The notes under the pieces: generated by a model
Seen by the model: only the letters and a program-made list of their open reading frames with translations
What the model was told of the DNA's origin: nothing
Database searches by the model: none
Origin: JAJDUF01 sp965238265
GTDB taxonomy: Bacteria; Chloroflexota; UBA11872; UBA12225; JAJDUF01
Assembly (NCBI GenBank): GCA_965238265.1
Contig: OZ250185.1
Coordinates: 3,472,001 to 3,536,000 of the forward strand
Direction of reading: 5' to 3'
DNA: 64,000 nt
Position numbers and translations under genes: made by a program
Part shown: piece by piece, positions 34,630 through 41,997 of the stretch
Layout of the letters: each line of letters opens with the position of its first letter
Position numbering within the stretch: position 1 is the first letter of the stretch

Positions 34630-35448
34630 TCAGCCTTGGGTAGGAAAGCGATAGCGCAGAAACAGCTCGCTCCCGGCGCGGTACGCCGAGAGCAGCTCCA
34701 ATTGGACTAGCGCGTGGGGGGAGAACCCATGGCCCTCGACAGCGGTCGTACCGCCGGCGCCGCCCTGGATTTTGGGCGCGATGGTGAGGAACAGTTCGTC
34801 TACCAGGCCCGCCTCGATGAGCCAGGCGTTGGTGCGCGGGCCGCCCAGGCAGACCAGCCGCTGCACACCCCAATCGCGTCTGAGTATGGCAAGCACCTCG
34901 TGCGCGTCCAGCGCAGCGCTGCCGGTCGCGCCGAGCCGGACCACTTGCACTCGCTGGCCAAGGGCAGCTACTTGGCTGCGGCTGGCAACCCCCGAGACGA
35001 TGGCGGCCAACTGGGTACGGTCCGTGCGGAAGAAGGGGGCGTCCAGGGGCATTTCGCCACGCCGGCTCACGACTACCCACAGTGGCCGGGGGCGCAAGCC
35101 TCGCTCCCGTCGCTCCCGCTGGGTCTCGGGTGTAATCTGGGGATAGTGCAGCCCATCCACCCGTACAGTGCTGGCGCCACCGAGAATCGCGTCGGCTTGC
35201 AGGTTGATCCGTTCCATGAGCGCGTGGTCAATGGCGCTACCGATCAGTTTTGTCGTCCCGGTGCCCCCGACCACCACTTTGCCGTCGAGGGTAGTGACCA
35301 TGTTCATCGCCACGTAAGGGCGGTCAGCGCTCCTCCCGGCGGGCCAGCGCAGATCGGCATAGACCACGCTCAAGGAGACGGGACCAGGCACACTAGCAGT
35401 CACCCGGTCGAACAGACGATAGACCTCCGGAGACGTGTCCATTGTCAT
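34630..35448 (-). CDS. RibD C-terminal / dihydrofolate-reductase-fold reductase
   Basis: The 272-residue protein has the RibD-C core: RPYVAMNMVTTLDGKVVVGG, ADAILGGASTVRVDGL, and VQRLVCLGGPRTNAWLIEAGLVDELFLTIAPKIQGG. This NADPH-dependent fold reduces the pyrimidine intermediate of riboflavin synthesis, but free-standing copies outside rib operons usually act on other substrates or are uncharacterised. There is no deaminase domain. It ends about 55 bases from the tRNA-Lys gene, also on the minus strand. Confidence 0.85.
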   Translation of the reverse strand: MTMDTSPEVYRLFDRVTASVPGPVSLSVVYADLRWPAGRSADRPYVAMNMVTTLDGKVVVGGTGTTKLIGSAIDHALMERINLQADAILGGASTVRVDGLHYPQITPETQRERRERGLRPRPLWVVVSRRGEMPLDAPFFRTDRTQLAAIVSGVASRSQVAALGQRVQVVRLGATGSAALDAHEVLAILRRDWGVQRLVCLGGPRTNAWLIEAGLVDELFLTIAPKIQGGAGGTTAVEGHGFSPHALVQLELLSAYRAGSELFLRYRFPTQG

Positions 35449-35634
35449 AGGCAGTCAGCGACCGATGAAGACTATTGTAGCCGACACCGACCACGGGGGC
35501 TGCGCTCGAGATCCGACAGCGCCACAGCCCACACACCACCGGTGCGGTCGCCAGGATGCCGTACAACCTGGCACAATAACCGCGGCAGCAGTTCGCTGCG
35601 CCGCTTTGCCGGGAAGGGCAGGATCACAAGCATT

Positions 35635-36279
35635 ATGTGGCTGGTGCGGCTCCTCGTTACAGCGTCCCTCACCTACCTCCTCGGCGCCATCCCTACCGGG
35701 CTACTCGTCGGTCGTCTCTACGGCGGGATTGACGTGCGTAACTATGGCAGTCGCAGCACCGGCGCCACGAATGTGCTGCGCACGCTCGGGCCGGGCGCCT
35801 CAGTGTGCGTCGCGGCAGCTGACTTCCTGAAGGGCCTCTTGGCGGTCCTGCTCATCCGCCAGCTCTATCCCCAGCAGCATTGGACCCACGGGCTGGCAGC
35901 ATTCTCTGCTGCCGTAGGCCACAATTGGCCCCTGTTCGCCGGATTTCGCGGCGGCAAGGGCGTGCTGACTGCGCTTGGCGGTCTCACGCTGCTGCATCCG
36001 CCGACGACATATGTCGTTTTTGGCGTCGGTGCGGTCGTACTCTGGCGGACACGGTATGCCTCTCTCGCGTCACTCAGCGGCGCGTTGGTGGCCACGGTGG
36101 GTCTTGTGAGTGCTGCATTACGCCAGAACGTCCCGGCCGCATACGTTGCGTCCGGCATAGGTAGCGCAGCGTTGCTTGTGCTGCGGCACCGCGAGAATAT
36201 CTCGCGCCTCCTCGCCGGCACCGAGCGCCGGCTTGGCGAACGGATGGCCAACCCACCCGACACACCCGCGGCGCAGTGA
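35635..36279 (+). CDS. plsY: Acyl-phosphate:glycerol-3-phosphate acyltransferase
   Basis: The 214-residue integral membrane protein has the three PlsY motifs: LLGAIPTGLLVGRLYGGIDVRNYGSRSTGATNVLR, AAVGHNWPLFAGFRGGKGVLT and a late motif in a membrane segment (AYVASGIGSAALLVLRHRENISRL). About five membrane helices are predicted. It transfers the acyl group from acyl-phosphate to glycerol-3-phosphate, the first step of phospholipid synthesis. ATG 35635 starts the conserved part. No plsX is nearby. Confidence 0.92.
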   Translation: MWLVRLLVTASLTYLLGAIPTGLLVGRLYGGIDVRNYGSRSTGATNVLRTLGPGASVCVAAADFLKGLLAVLLIRQLYPQQHWTHGLAAFSAAVGHNWPLFAGFRGGKGVLTALGGLTLLHPPTTYVVFGVGAVVLWRTRYASLASLSGALVATVGLVSAALRQNVPAAYVASGIGSAALLVLRHRENISRLLAGTERRLGERMANPPDTPAAQ

Positions 36280-36340
36280 GCAGGGGCGGGAGTCGTCGTT
36301 ATCGTTGACGCACTCCTCGTGTCGTATGGGAGCAATCGGG

Positions 36341-36616
36341 ATGACTGTGCAGGAGAGACTGCACCACCTTATTGATGAACTGCCTGAAGCCGAGCTTCAT
36401 GCGGCTTTGCGGTTCCTAGAGTATTTGCGTCAGACCAGCGCCGGTGCCGATCCTGTCCTGCAAGCGCTACTCGCGGCCCCACCCGACGACGAGTCGTTGA
36501 GCCAGGAGGAGATCGCGCAATCGGATGCCGCCTGGGAATCCTATATGACGGGCCGCGACCGTGGCCAGCGGTTAGACGAGGTGCGGCAGGCGCTGCTTGG
36601 AGAGGAACGTGCCTGA
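36341..36616 (+). CDS. Antitoxin partner of a RelE-type toxin
   Basis: The 91-residue protein starts MTVQERLHHLIDELPEAELHAALRFLEYL, a helical pattern common in small antitoxins of RelE pairs. It continues with an acidic linker (PPDDESLSQEEIAQSDAAW) and a helical C-terminus that should bind the toxin. GGAG lies 8 bases upstream of ATG 36341. Its stop overlaps the toxin start by 8 bases. DNA binding is not obvious, so repression may need the complex. Confidence 0.75.
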   Translation: MTVQERLHHLIDELPEAELHAALRFLEYLRQTSAGADPVLQALLAAPPDDESLSQEEIAQSDAAWESYMTGRDRGQRLDEVRQALLGEERA

Positions 36617-36869
36617 ATGGCACGTCACGCTGTTGCGTCCGGCTCGACGCTACCTCGACCGCCTCGCGCGAGACGAGCAGGAACGTATCCTTGATGCCCT
36701 TGCCCAACTAGAGCAGGATCCATTCGCCGCGGGGATCAAGTCACTTTCCGGACGCGGAGAATGGAGTCTGCGCGTCGGGAACCGGCGTGTACTCCTACGC
36801 CTTGATCGCGCGCAACATCAACTGGTCGTGACGCGCATCGGCCCACGGGGAGACATCTACAAACGCTAA
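36609..36869 (+). CDS. RelE/ParE-family toxin
   Basis: The 86-residue product reads WHVTLLRPARRYLDRLARDEQERILDALAQLEQDPFAAGIKSLSG, then RGEWSLRVGNRRVLLRLD and VTRIGPRGDIYKR. The Arg run and the terminal YKR are typical of RelE ribosome-dependent endoribonucleases. I set the start at GTG 36609, which has GGAGAGG directly upstream, rather than TTG 36597. Translational coupling to the antitoxin is evident from the overlap. Confidence 0.85.
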   Translation: MPEWHVTLLRPARRYLDRLARDEQERILDALAQLEQDPFAAGIKSLSGRGEWSLRVGNRRVLLRLDRAQHQLVVTRIGPRGDIYKR

Positions 36870-36895
36870 GACTCTGCGGTCACGGGAGCAGGCTG

Positions 36896-37855
36896 TCAGC
36901 CGGCGGCCGCGCTGACGGGCGCCGTGCCGTAGACCGGGGTACACCACTCTGCCGAGCGCGCATGGCGGCCACGCACGAGGTCGTGAAACAGGCGCTCGAT
37001 CCGGGCCGTGATGGAGCCGATACCGCCCTCACCAATCCGGTAGCCATCTACCGAGCCAACGGGAGTCACCTCCGCTCCCGTCCCACAGTAGAACACTTCG
37101 TCCGCGATATACAGCTCGGTGCGGTCTACCTCGCGCTCGGCCACCGGGATGTCAAGCTCTTCCTCGCAGAGGCGCAAGAGCGTGCGGCGGGTAATGCTCT
37201 CCAGAATACCGCTCGTCGTGCTCGGCGTAATCGCCACGCCGTCGCGGACGATGAACAGGCACGATGCCGGCCCCTCGGTGACTTTACCGTCGGCATTGAG
37301 CAGGATCGGTTGGTCGTAGCCGTGCCGGTTGGCCTCGATCAGGGCGATGCGGCTGTTCTGGTAGTTGGAGATGCACTTGATCCGCGGCGAGAGCGAATTA
37401 TCCGAGACGCGCGTCCACGAGCTCACCCCGGCTTTGAGCACGATCCCGGTGCCCAAGACGGTATCGAACGGCTTGGTCCAAATCAGCACACTGGTACGAC
37501 TGTCTTCCAGTGTGCCGAACCAGTCGGCATCGGCATGGTAGGCCAGCGGACGGACGTAGACGTCATCACGATGGTTGTTGGCCTGCAACACGTCCAAGGC
37601 GGCCCCCACCAAATCCTGCGGGCTGTACGAGACGGACATGCGCTGCATCTTCATGGAGTCGGCCAGCCGCTCGAAGTGCTCCAGGAACTGCCAGCCGTAG
37701 AGCTGCTCGTGGTCGGCATTCCAGTAGGCCTTGATCCCCTCGAACACACCGCCCATCGTGGACCAGCCCAGGAGACTGACATGCACCGTAGCCTGCTCCC
37801 AAGGCATCAGCTCACCGTCAAGCCAGAGATACGCCGGACGACCGGAATCGCTCAT
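36896..37855 (-). CDS. ilvE: Branched-chain amino acid aminotransferase (class IV)
   Basis: The 319-residue PLP enzyme begins AYLWLDGELMPWEQATVHV and continues GGVFEGIKAYW, VYVRPLAYHAD, the Schiff-base lysine in SPRIKCISNYQNSRIA, NADGKVTEGPASCLFIV, and DEVFYCGTGAEVTPV. These are the IlvE blocks. It transaminates leucine, isoleucine and valine with 2-oxoglutarate. It stands alone. The start ATG 37855 is the first available. The class-IV fold also includes D-amino acid and ADC-lyase enzymes, but the motif set is best for IlvE. Confidence 0.9.
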   Translation of the reverse strand: MSDSGRPAYLWLDGELMPWEQATVHVSLLGWSTMGGVFEGIKAYWNADHEQLYGWQFLEHFERLADSMKMQRMSVSYSPQDLVGAALDVLQANNHRDDVYVRPLAYHADADWFGTLEDSRTSVLIWTKPFDTVLGTGIVLKAGVSSWTRVSDNSLSPRIKCISNYQNSRIALIEANRHGYDQPILLNADGKVTEGPASCLFIVRDGVAITPSTTSGILESITRRTLLRLCEEELDIPVAEREVDRTELYIADEVFYCGTGAEVTPVGSVDGYRIGEGGIGSITARIERLFHDLVRGRHARSAEWCTPVYGTAPVSAAAG

Positions 37856-38056
37856 TGTCTACCGCTCCTCTACTATCTATAGCTCTGTGCCTGCCAGACT
37901 GTAACGAGGTCAGCCCAGCCGGTCAAGGAGTCGGTACCCTCATGGCTGTCAAGCTCGGCAGCCGGCCGCGCCGCCGCCGTGCGCTGTACACTACCCACAG
38001 CGTGGCATCCGGGTCACTGCCCTGACCGCCCTGGCCTACATACACGGGGACATTCC

Positions 38057-39248
38057 ATGCCCAACTCGATCTACTGCGGCGACAACCTGCCGATTCTCGA
38101 AGCGATGCCGAGTGAGTCGGTAGACCTGATCTACATTGATCCGCCCTTCAACACCGGCACCACGCAGGCTCGCACTCGGCTCAAGACCGTGCGTAGCGAG
38201 ACCGGCGACCGCACCGGCTTTCAGGGCCAGCGCTACCGGACGACCAAGCTGGGCACCCAGTCTTTTGCCGACCAGTTCGACGACTACCTCGCCTTCCTCC
38301 GGCCCCGCCTGGTCGAGGCCTACCGCGTGCTCACGCCGACCGGCTCGCTCTACTTCCACATTGACTACCGCGAAGCCCACTACTGCAAGGTGCTGCTCGA
38401 TGACATCTTCGGGCGCGAGTGCTTCCTGAACGAGATCATCTGGGCCTACGACTACGGCGCCCGCACGCGCAAGAAGTGGCCGGCCAAGCACGACAACATC
38501 CTGCTCTACGTCAAGGACCCCGGCTGCTACACCTTCAACGTAGACGACATTGACCGCATCCCCTACATGGCGCCAGGGCTGGTCGGGCCGGAGAAGGCGG
38601 CGCGCGGCAAACTCCCCACCGATACGTGGTGGCACACGATTGTCAGCCCGAACGGCAAGGAGAAGACCGGCTACCCGACGCAGAAGCCGCTCGGCATTCT
38701 GGAACGGATTATCCGCGCCTCCTCGAACCCCGGCGACGTGGTGCTGGACTGTCAGCCCGAACGGCAAGGAGAAGACCGGCTACCCGACGCAGAAGCCGCT
38801 TTCTTCGCGTGGTGCTGGACTTCTTCGCAAGCGGCAGCGGCACGACCGGCGTCGCCGCAGCCCAACTCGGCCGCTCCTTCATCCTGATTGACAACAACGC
38901 CGAGGCGTTGGAGGTCATGGCTCGCAGATTCGACCAGGAGGGCATTTTCGATAGAGTGCATTCCCCGGGCCGACCTGGCCCGGCTTTCTGATGCTGGCTG
39001 CGGCGAGGGCAGCGCGCGGATACGACCGGCGTCCCGCCGCGCCCAACTTCATCTTCATCCTGATGTGCCGGCCGGAGACTCGTTGATATAGCAACGCCGA
39101 GGCGTTGACCATCCAGGTCATGGCTCGCAGATTCGACCAGGAGGGCATTTTCGATATAGAGTGGGCTGGCTTTGCGCCTGAGTACGTTCATACTAGGCCG
39201 CGTCCAGTGCAACCGGAAACTGAGCCTATAGTAGGTCGGTGTATGTAG
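38057..39248 (+). pseudogene. DNA methyltransferase (beta-class) with a scrambled 3' end
   Basis: From ATG 38057 the product has the catalytic motif LIYIDPPFNTG first and the SAM-binding part last, the beta-class order. A 51-base segment at 38641-38691 is repeated exactly at 38750-38800. It is part of a 71-base insertion (38750-38820) that shifts the frame just before FFASGSGTTGVAAAQ, so the present frame ends early at 38887. The expected tail reads on in another frame. A diverged second copy of that tail follows to about 39248 (RRFDQEGIFDIEWAGF). Start to motif IV is intact; the SAM motif is out of frame. Confidence 0.7.
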
Positions 39249-39281
39249 ATTGAGCAGATTCTTCCTACAGGAGGAGTATCT

Positions 39282-39803
39282 ATGGAACGACAAGGGATTA
39301 GGCTGCAAGGAGAGACAGCAGAGAAGTTCTTCAGACGGCTGGTGCCCTCTGCACAGCCCCCTCACAGTGAGAGTAGGGGCGACGCAAGGGTTACAGTAGA
39401 TGGCCATGAGTATCATGTAGAAATCAAAGAATGTCACGCTTCGCCAGGTGCTTCAGGTACGATAAATCAAATTCGTCCGATCAAGTACATCACGCTAGTA
39501 GTCTATGCTCCCAGAAGAAAATGTTGGTATATGGTGCCGCCGAACAATCTGGTCTATCTGGCAGCCCAGAAGTGTAGGGGGCAGCATACAGAAATCCCTT
39601 TCGAGTGTATGAATTTGACGATCAGACAGCTTGATGACCAAGGCTTCAAGTGTATAGACGCGGACCTACCAAACAGAGTACATGAAGCAGTTCGCAAAGG
39701 GAAGCAGGATACCCAAACAAGAAAAATCATGGGTGATCTCTTTTCCGCAATAAAGGCATTGGATCAGGAGTATAAGCAGAAGATCCTTCGAATAAACCGT
39801 TAA
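39282..39803 (+). CDS. PD-(D/E)XK-type restriction endonuclease candidate
   Basis: The 173-residue protein has D34 and E47-I-K49 in GDARVTVDGHEYHVEIKEC, the PD-(D/E)XK spacing, with E11 as a possible extra ligand. Its base composition is clearly less GC-rich than the surroundings, indicating transfer. It begins with an AGGAGG site and follows the damaged methyltransferase, so the two form a type II restriction-modification pair. The recognition site cannot be read from sequence. An active nuclease without its methylase would be harmful, so either the methylase break is false or the nuclease is also silent. Confidence 0.65.
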   Translation: MERQGIRLQGETAEKFFRRLVPSAQPPHSESRGDARVTVDGHEYHVEIKECHASPGASGTINQIRPIKYITLVVYAPRRKCWYMVPPNNLVYLAAQKCRGQHTEIPFECMNLTIRQLDDQGFKCIDADLPNRVHEAVRKGKQDTQTRKIMGDLFSAIKALDQEYKQKILRINR

Positions 39804-39884
39804 GCAATAGGCAATCTAAAATAGATCAGCGGCTAACCGTGGAGGTATACCGAGAGGCCAGTCTGAAGGAGGTATAGTAGAACC

Positions 39885-40115
39885 ATGATCTACTTTCTGC
39901 TCAGTATCACCTCCGGCACCCTGCTGGCTGATTTCGATACCGAGGAAGCAGCGCTGCGGGTCGTGGCCGCAGAGGTCGCCCGGGATAACCGGGCCTTCGC
40001 AGCGAGCTTGGCTCTCGGCGCTGAAGATGAAGACGGCGAAATCCACGCCCTTGCCGAGGGCCAGGCGCTCATCGCACGTGCTCTCGCGGCCTCGGCGGAC
40101 CGTGTCACGGTGTAG
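39885..40115 (+). CDS. Small acidic protein, tandem paralogue 1
   Basis: The 76-residue protein opens MIYFLLSITSGTLLADFDTEEAAL and ends EGQALIARALAASADRVTV. The gene at 40307 encodes a clear paralogue (MIYELWSGASGNLLAGFDTE and EGEALIARALAAAADRVTV). The ribosome site AAGGAGG is strong. The alpha/beta pattern with a short acidic middle suggests a small independent domain. No function is known to me. Confidence 0.7.
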   Translation: MIYFLLSITSGTLLADFDTEEAALRVVAAEVARDNRAFAASLALGAEDEDGEIHALAEGQALIARALAASADRVTV

Positions 40116-40214
40116 CTTGCCACCCGCGCAGACTACCGCCGTTCCGGGACCGAACACTCCCGCGCCGAGTGCTATCATATGTGGTGTAACACCCGGTACG
40201 TATACGTGCCGGCC

Positions 40215-40245
40215 GGCCAGTTCTTGGGACTGGCCGTTTCTTTTT
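40215..40245 (+). terminator. Rho-independent terminator between the paralogues
   Basis: GGCCAGT (40215-40221) pairs with ACTGGCC (40229-40235) across 7 bases, followed by GTTTCTTTTT. It would end the 39885 transcript. Confidence 0.8.
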
Positions 40246-40306
40246 GGTCACGCCCACCACACACGGCAGCGCGAGGAGTCGCTAGCCGGATAGAGCATCG
40301 GACATC

Positions 40307-40555
40307 ATGATCTATGAGTTGTGGTCCGGGGCATCAGGCAACCTGCTCGCCGGCTTCGATACCGAAGCGGAGGCCCTGCCGGCCATCGCGGATACGATTG
40401 ACGAGCACGGCCGCGCAGCAGCGGAAGACCTGGGCCTTTTGGCTGTGGACGACACCAAGCCCGACGATGACGAGTCGGCGGTGATGCTCCTGGCTGAGGG
40501 CGAGGCGCTCATCGCGCGTGCTCTCGCAGCCGCAGCGGACCGCGTCACGGTGTAG
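40307..40555 (+). CDS. Small acidic protein, tandem paralogue 2
   Basis: The 82-residue protein shares the N-terminal 20 and C-terminal 20 residues with the 39885 product but has a longer acidic middle (DDTKPDDDESAVM). The terminator at 40215-40245 separates the two, so each has its own promoter. The stop and the following TAGCTTGCCA are also shared, showing that the duplication included flanking DNA. Confidence 0.7.
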   Translation: MIYELWSGASGNLLAGFDTEAEALPAIADTIDEHGRAAAEDLGLLAVDDTKPDDDESAVMLLAEGEALIARALAAAADRVTV

Positions 40556-40586
40556 CTTGCCATCCGTGCAGTCTACTGCCGTGCCG

Positions 40587-40612
40587 GGTTCCGGCCGGCG
40601 CCGGAATGACGA
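40587..40612. repeat. Family-A palindrome
   Basis: GGTTCCGGCCGGCGCCGGAATGACG, in reverse orientation to the copy at 1076. It lies between converging genes. Confidence 0.65.
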
Positions 40613-40660
40613 GCGTGCTCCCGCTTCTCCGTGGGCGAGGGCAGCCGGGGGTGAGGCTGT

Positions 40661-41596
40661 CTAGCCCGCGAGGCGGCGTAGCGCCTGGAGGTTGGGCGCG
40701 TCCGGCCCCTTCTTGTCGAACCCCGGCACCTCCAAGACGAACGGGAGGCCCCGCAACGCCGGGTGGGCGAGCACTGCTGCAAAATCCGCCTCGCCGATTG
40801 TGCCGCAGCCGATGTTCTCGTGGCGGTCGCGGTTCGTGCCAAATGGCACCTTGGAATCGTTGGCATGCACCAAGCGCAGCTGCGACAGCCCCACCGTCTG
40901 ATCGCAGACTGCCACTGTCTCTTCGAGCGAGCCGGTCTGCTGCACAACGGCGCGGCGCGACTTTCCAGGAGCCGGCGCATCGGCCGACTGGTGGGCGCGC
41001 GGCGTCAGGCTGTAACCGGCAGCGTGCATGTGGCAAGTGTCGAGACAGATAACGACCCGGGGGTCGTTATCGAGACGGTCCAGCAGCCCGGCTAGCTCCT
41101 CGAACGTGCGACCGAGGGTGGTGCCTTGACCGGCGCACGTCTCCAGTAGCAGCTCGACCTCACCGGCATCGTCTGCGGTCGCATCGAGACAGCGACGCAG
41201 GGCCGCTGCCGCGCGGTCCAGCGCCTCCGGCACCGATTGGCCCTTGGCAGCGCCGGGGTGGATCACGATTCCACACACGCCCAGACGCGCCGCAATGCGA
41301 AACTCGTCGGTCAGCGCGTTGAGACTGTTCTGGTAGATACGCTCATCGAGGGAGGCAAAGTTCATCAAATAGATGCCGTGGATGAAGGCGGGGCCAAGCT
41401 CGCGCTCCGTACACGCGGCGCGAAACTTGCTGACCGCCATGTCTTTGTGGTTGGGCGTGCGCCAGCCGGAAGGGCTACGGGCAAAGAGCTGAATCGGTCC
41501 AGCGCGTAAGCCGATCCGGTCGGCATGGGCGGTGGCCTTGTTCACGCCACCATTGAGGTGCGCACCAATCCGGACCTGCTCGCGTGCTGCCATCAC
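40661..41596 (-). CDS. nfo: Endonuclease IV (AP endonuclease)
   Basis: The 311-residue TIM-barrel protein has RIGAHLNGGVNKA, IYLMNFASLDERIYQNS, IVIHPGAAKGQS, LLLETCAGQGTTLGRTFEEL, VVICLDTCHMHAAGY, LVHANDSKVPFGTNRDRHENIGCGTIG and FVLEVPGFDKKG. These supply the nine metal ligands for three zinc ions. It nicks DNA at abasic sites. The length and order are standard. The start is ATG 41596 or 41593. It ends next to a family-A repeat and diverges from the CRISPR locus. Confidence 0.93.
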   Translation of the reverse strand: MMAAREQVRIGAHLNGGVNKATAHADRIGLRAGPIQLFARSPSGWRTPNHKDMAVSKFRAACTERELGPAFIHGIYLMNFASLDERIYQNSLNALTDEFRIAARLGVCGIVIHPGAAKGQSVPEALDRAAAALRRCLDATADDAGEVELLLETCAGQGTTLGRTFEELAGLLDRLDNDPRVVICLDTCHMHAAGYSLTPRAHQSADAPAPGKSRRAVVQQTGSLEETVAVCDQTVGLSQLRLVHANDSKVPFGTNRDRHENIGCGTIGEADFAAVLAHPALRGLPFVLEVPGFDKKGPDAPNLQALRRLAG

Positions 41597-41760
41597 CCGT
41601 TTCCCCTCAGCGCGCCGCGGAGGCGTCTATCCACCCTCACGGGCAAATCTAGCCCGCAGCCAAAAGCCCCGGACAGCGGCGCTGCTCAGTTCCATAACGG
41701 GTGATCGGATCGCCGGTAGCGGGCGGGCGCTCCTCACCCCCCGGCACCTATATCAGGGGT

Positions 41761-41782
41761 ATGGGCGGAGGCCAACCGCAAC
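41761..41782. repeat. Degenerate, truncated CRISPR repeat near the tracrRNA
   Basis: ATGGGCGGAGGCCAACCGCA aligns with the 3' two-thirds of the array repeat in the same orientation, with a 4-base deletion and two changes. It lies about 25 bases beyond the tracrRNA terminator. It may be a relic of the repeat from which the tracrRNA arose. Confidence 0.45.
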
Positions 41783-41804
41783 GTCAGCGGGAAACGTACC
41801 GCTA

Positions 41805-41941
41805 GAAGCGTAAAGGGCAGGCCGTAGCCTGCCCTCATTTTTTGCCAGAGCTTGTTAACGGTTGGTAGTGTCGCCGAGCGACACATCCCAAAGCCCCCCG
41901 ATCTCCCAACGGTTAAACTTCCGACCGCTAGAGCCTCCGGC
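41805..41941 (-). ncRNA. Candidate tracrRNA with an interrupted anti-repeat
   Basis: On the minus strand, AGTTTAACCGTTGGGAGATC and the following CGGGGGGC match the array repeat with two changes. After a 27-base insertion containing the hairpin GTGTCGC-TCG-GCGACAC, CAACCGTTAAC matches the remaining repeat end. Then come a short linker and the terminator stem GGGCAGGC-TAC-GGCCTGCCC with TTT. A promoter fits: TTGCTC and TATGCT 17 bases apart (41976-41971 and 41953-41948). The opposite strand also carries the similarity but would have no structured tail. An alternative internal fold pairs TTAACCGTTGG with CCAACCGTTAA with one mismatch. Ends are approximate. Confidence 0.7.
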
Positions 41942-41997
41942 GGCCAAAGCATATCATAGGACAAATCTCTGAGCAAGGGTGACGATAGGACGATAGT

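Noticed and set aside
41881..41997. tracrRNA on the plus strand running into cas9
   Set aside because: The plus-strand similarity pairs well with the first 27 bases of a plus-strand repeat, but the following sequence has no stable hairpins or terminator. The minus strand gives a fuller match (including the part after the inserted hairpin), a promoter and a terminator. It remains the main alternative.
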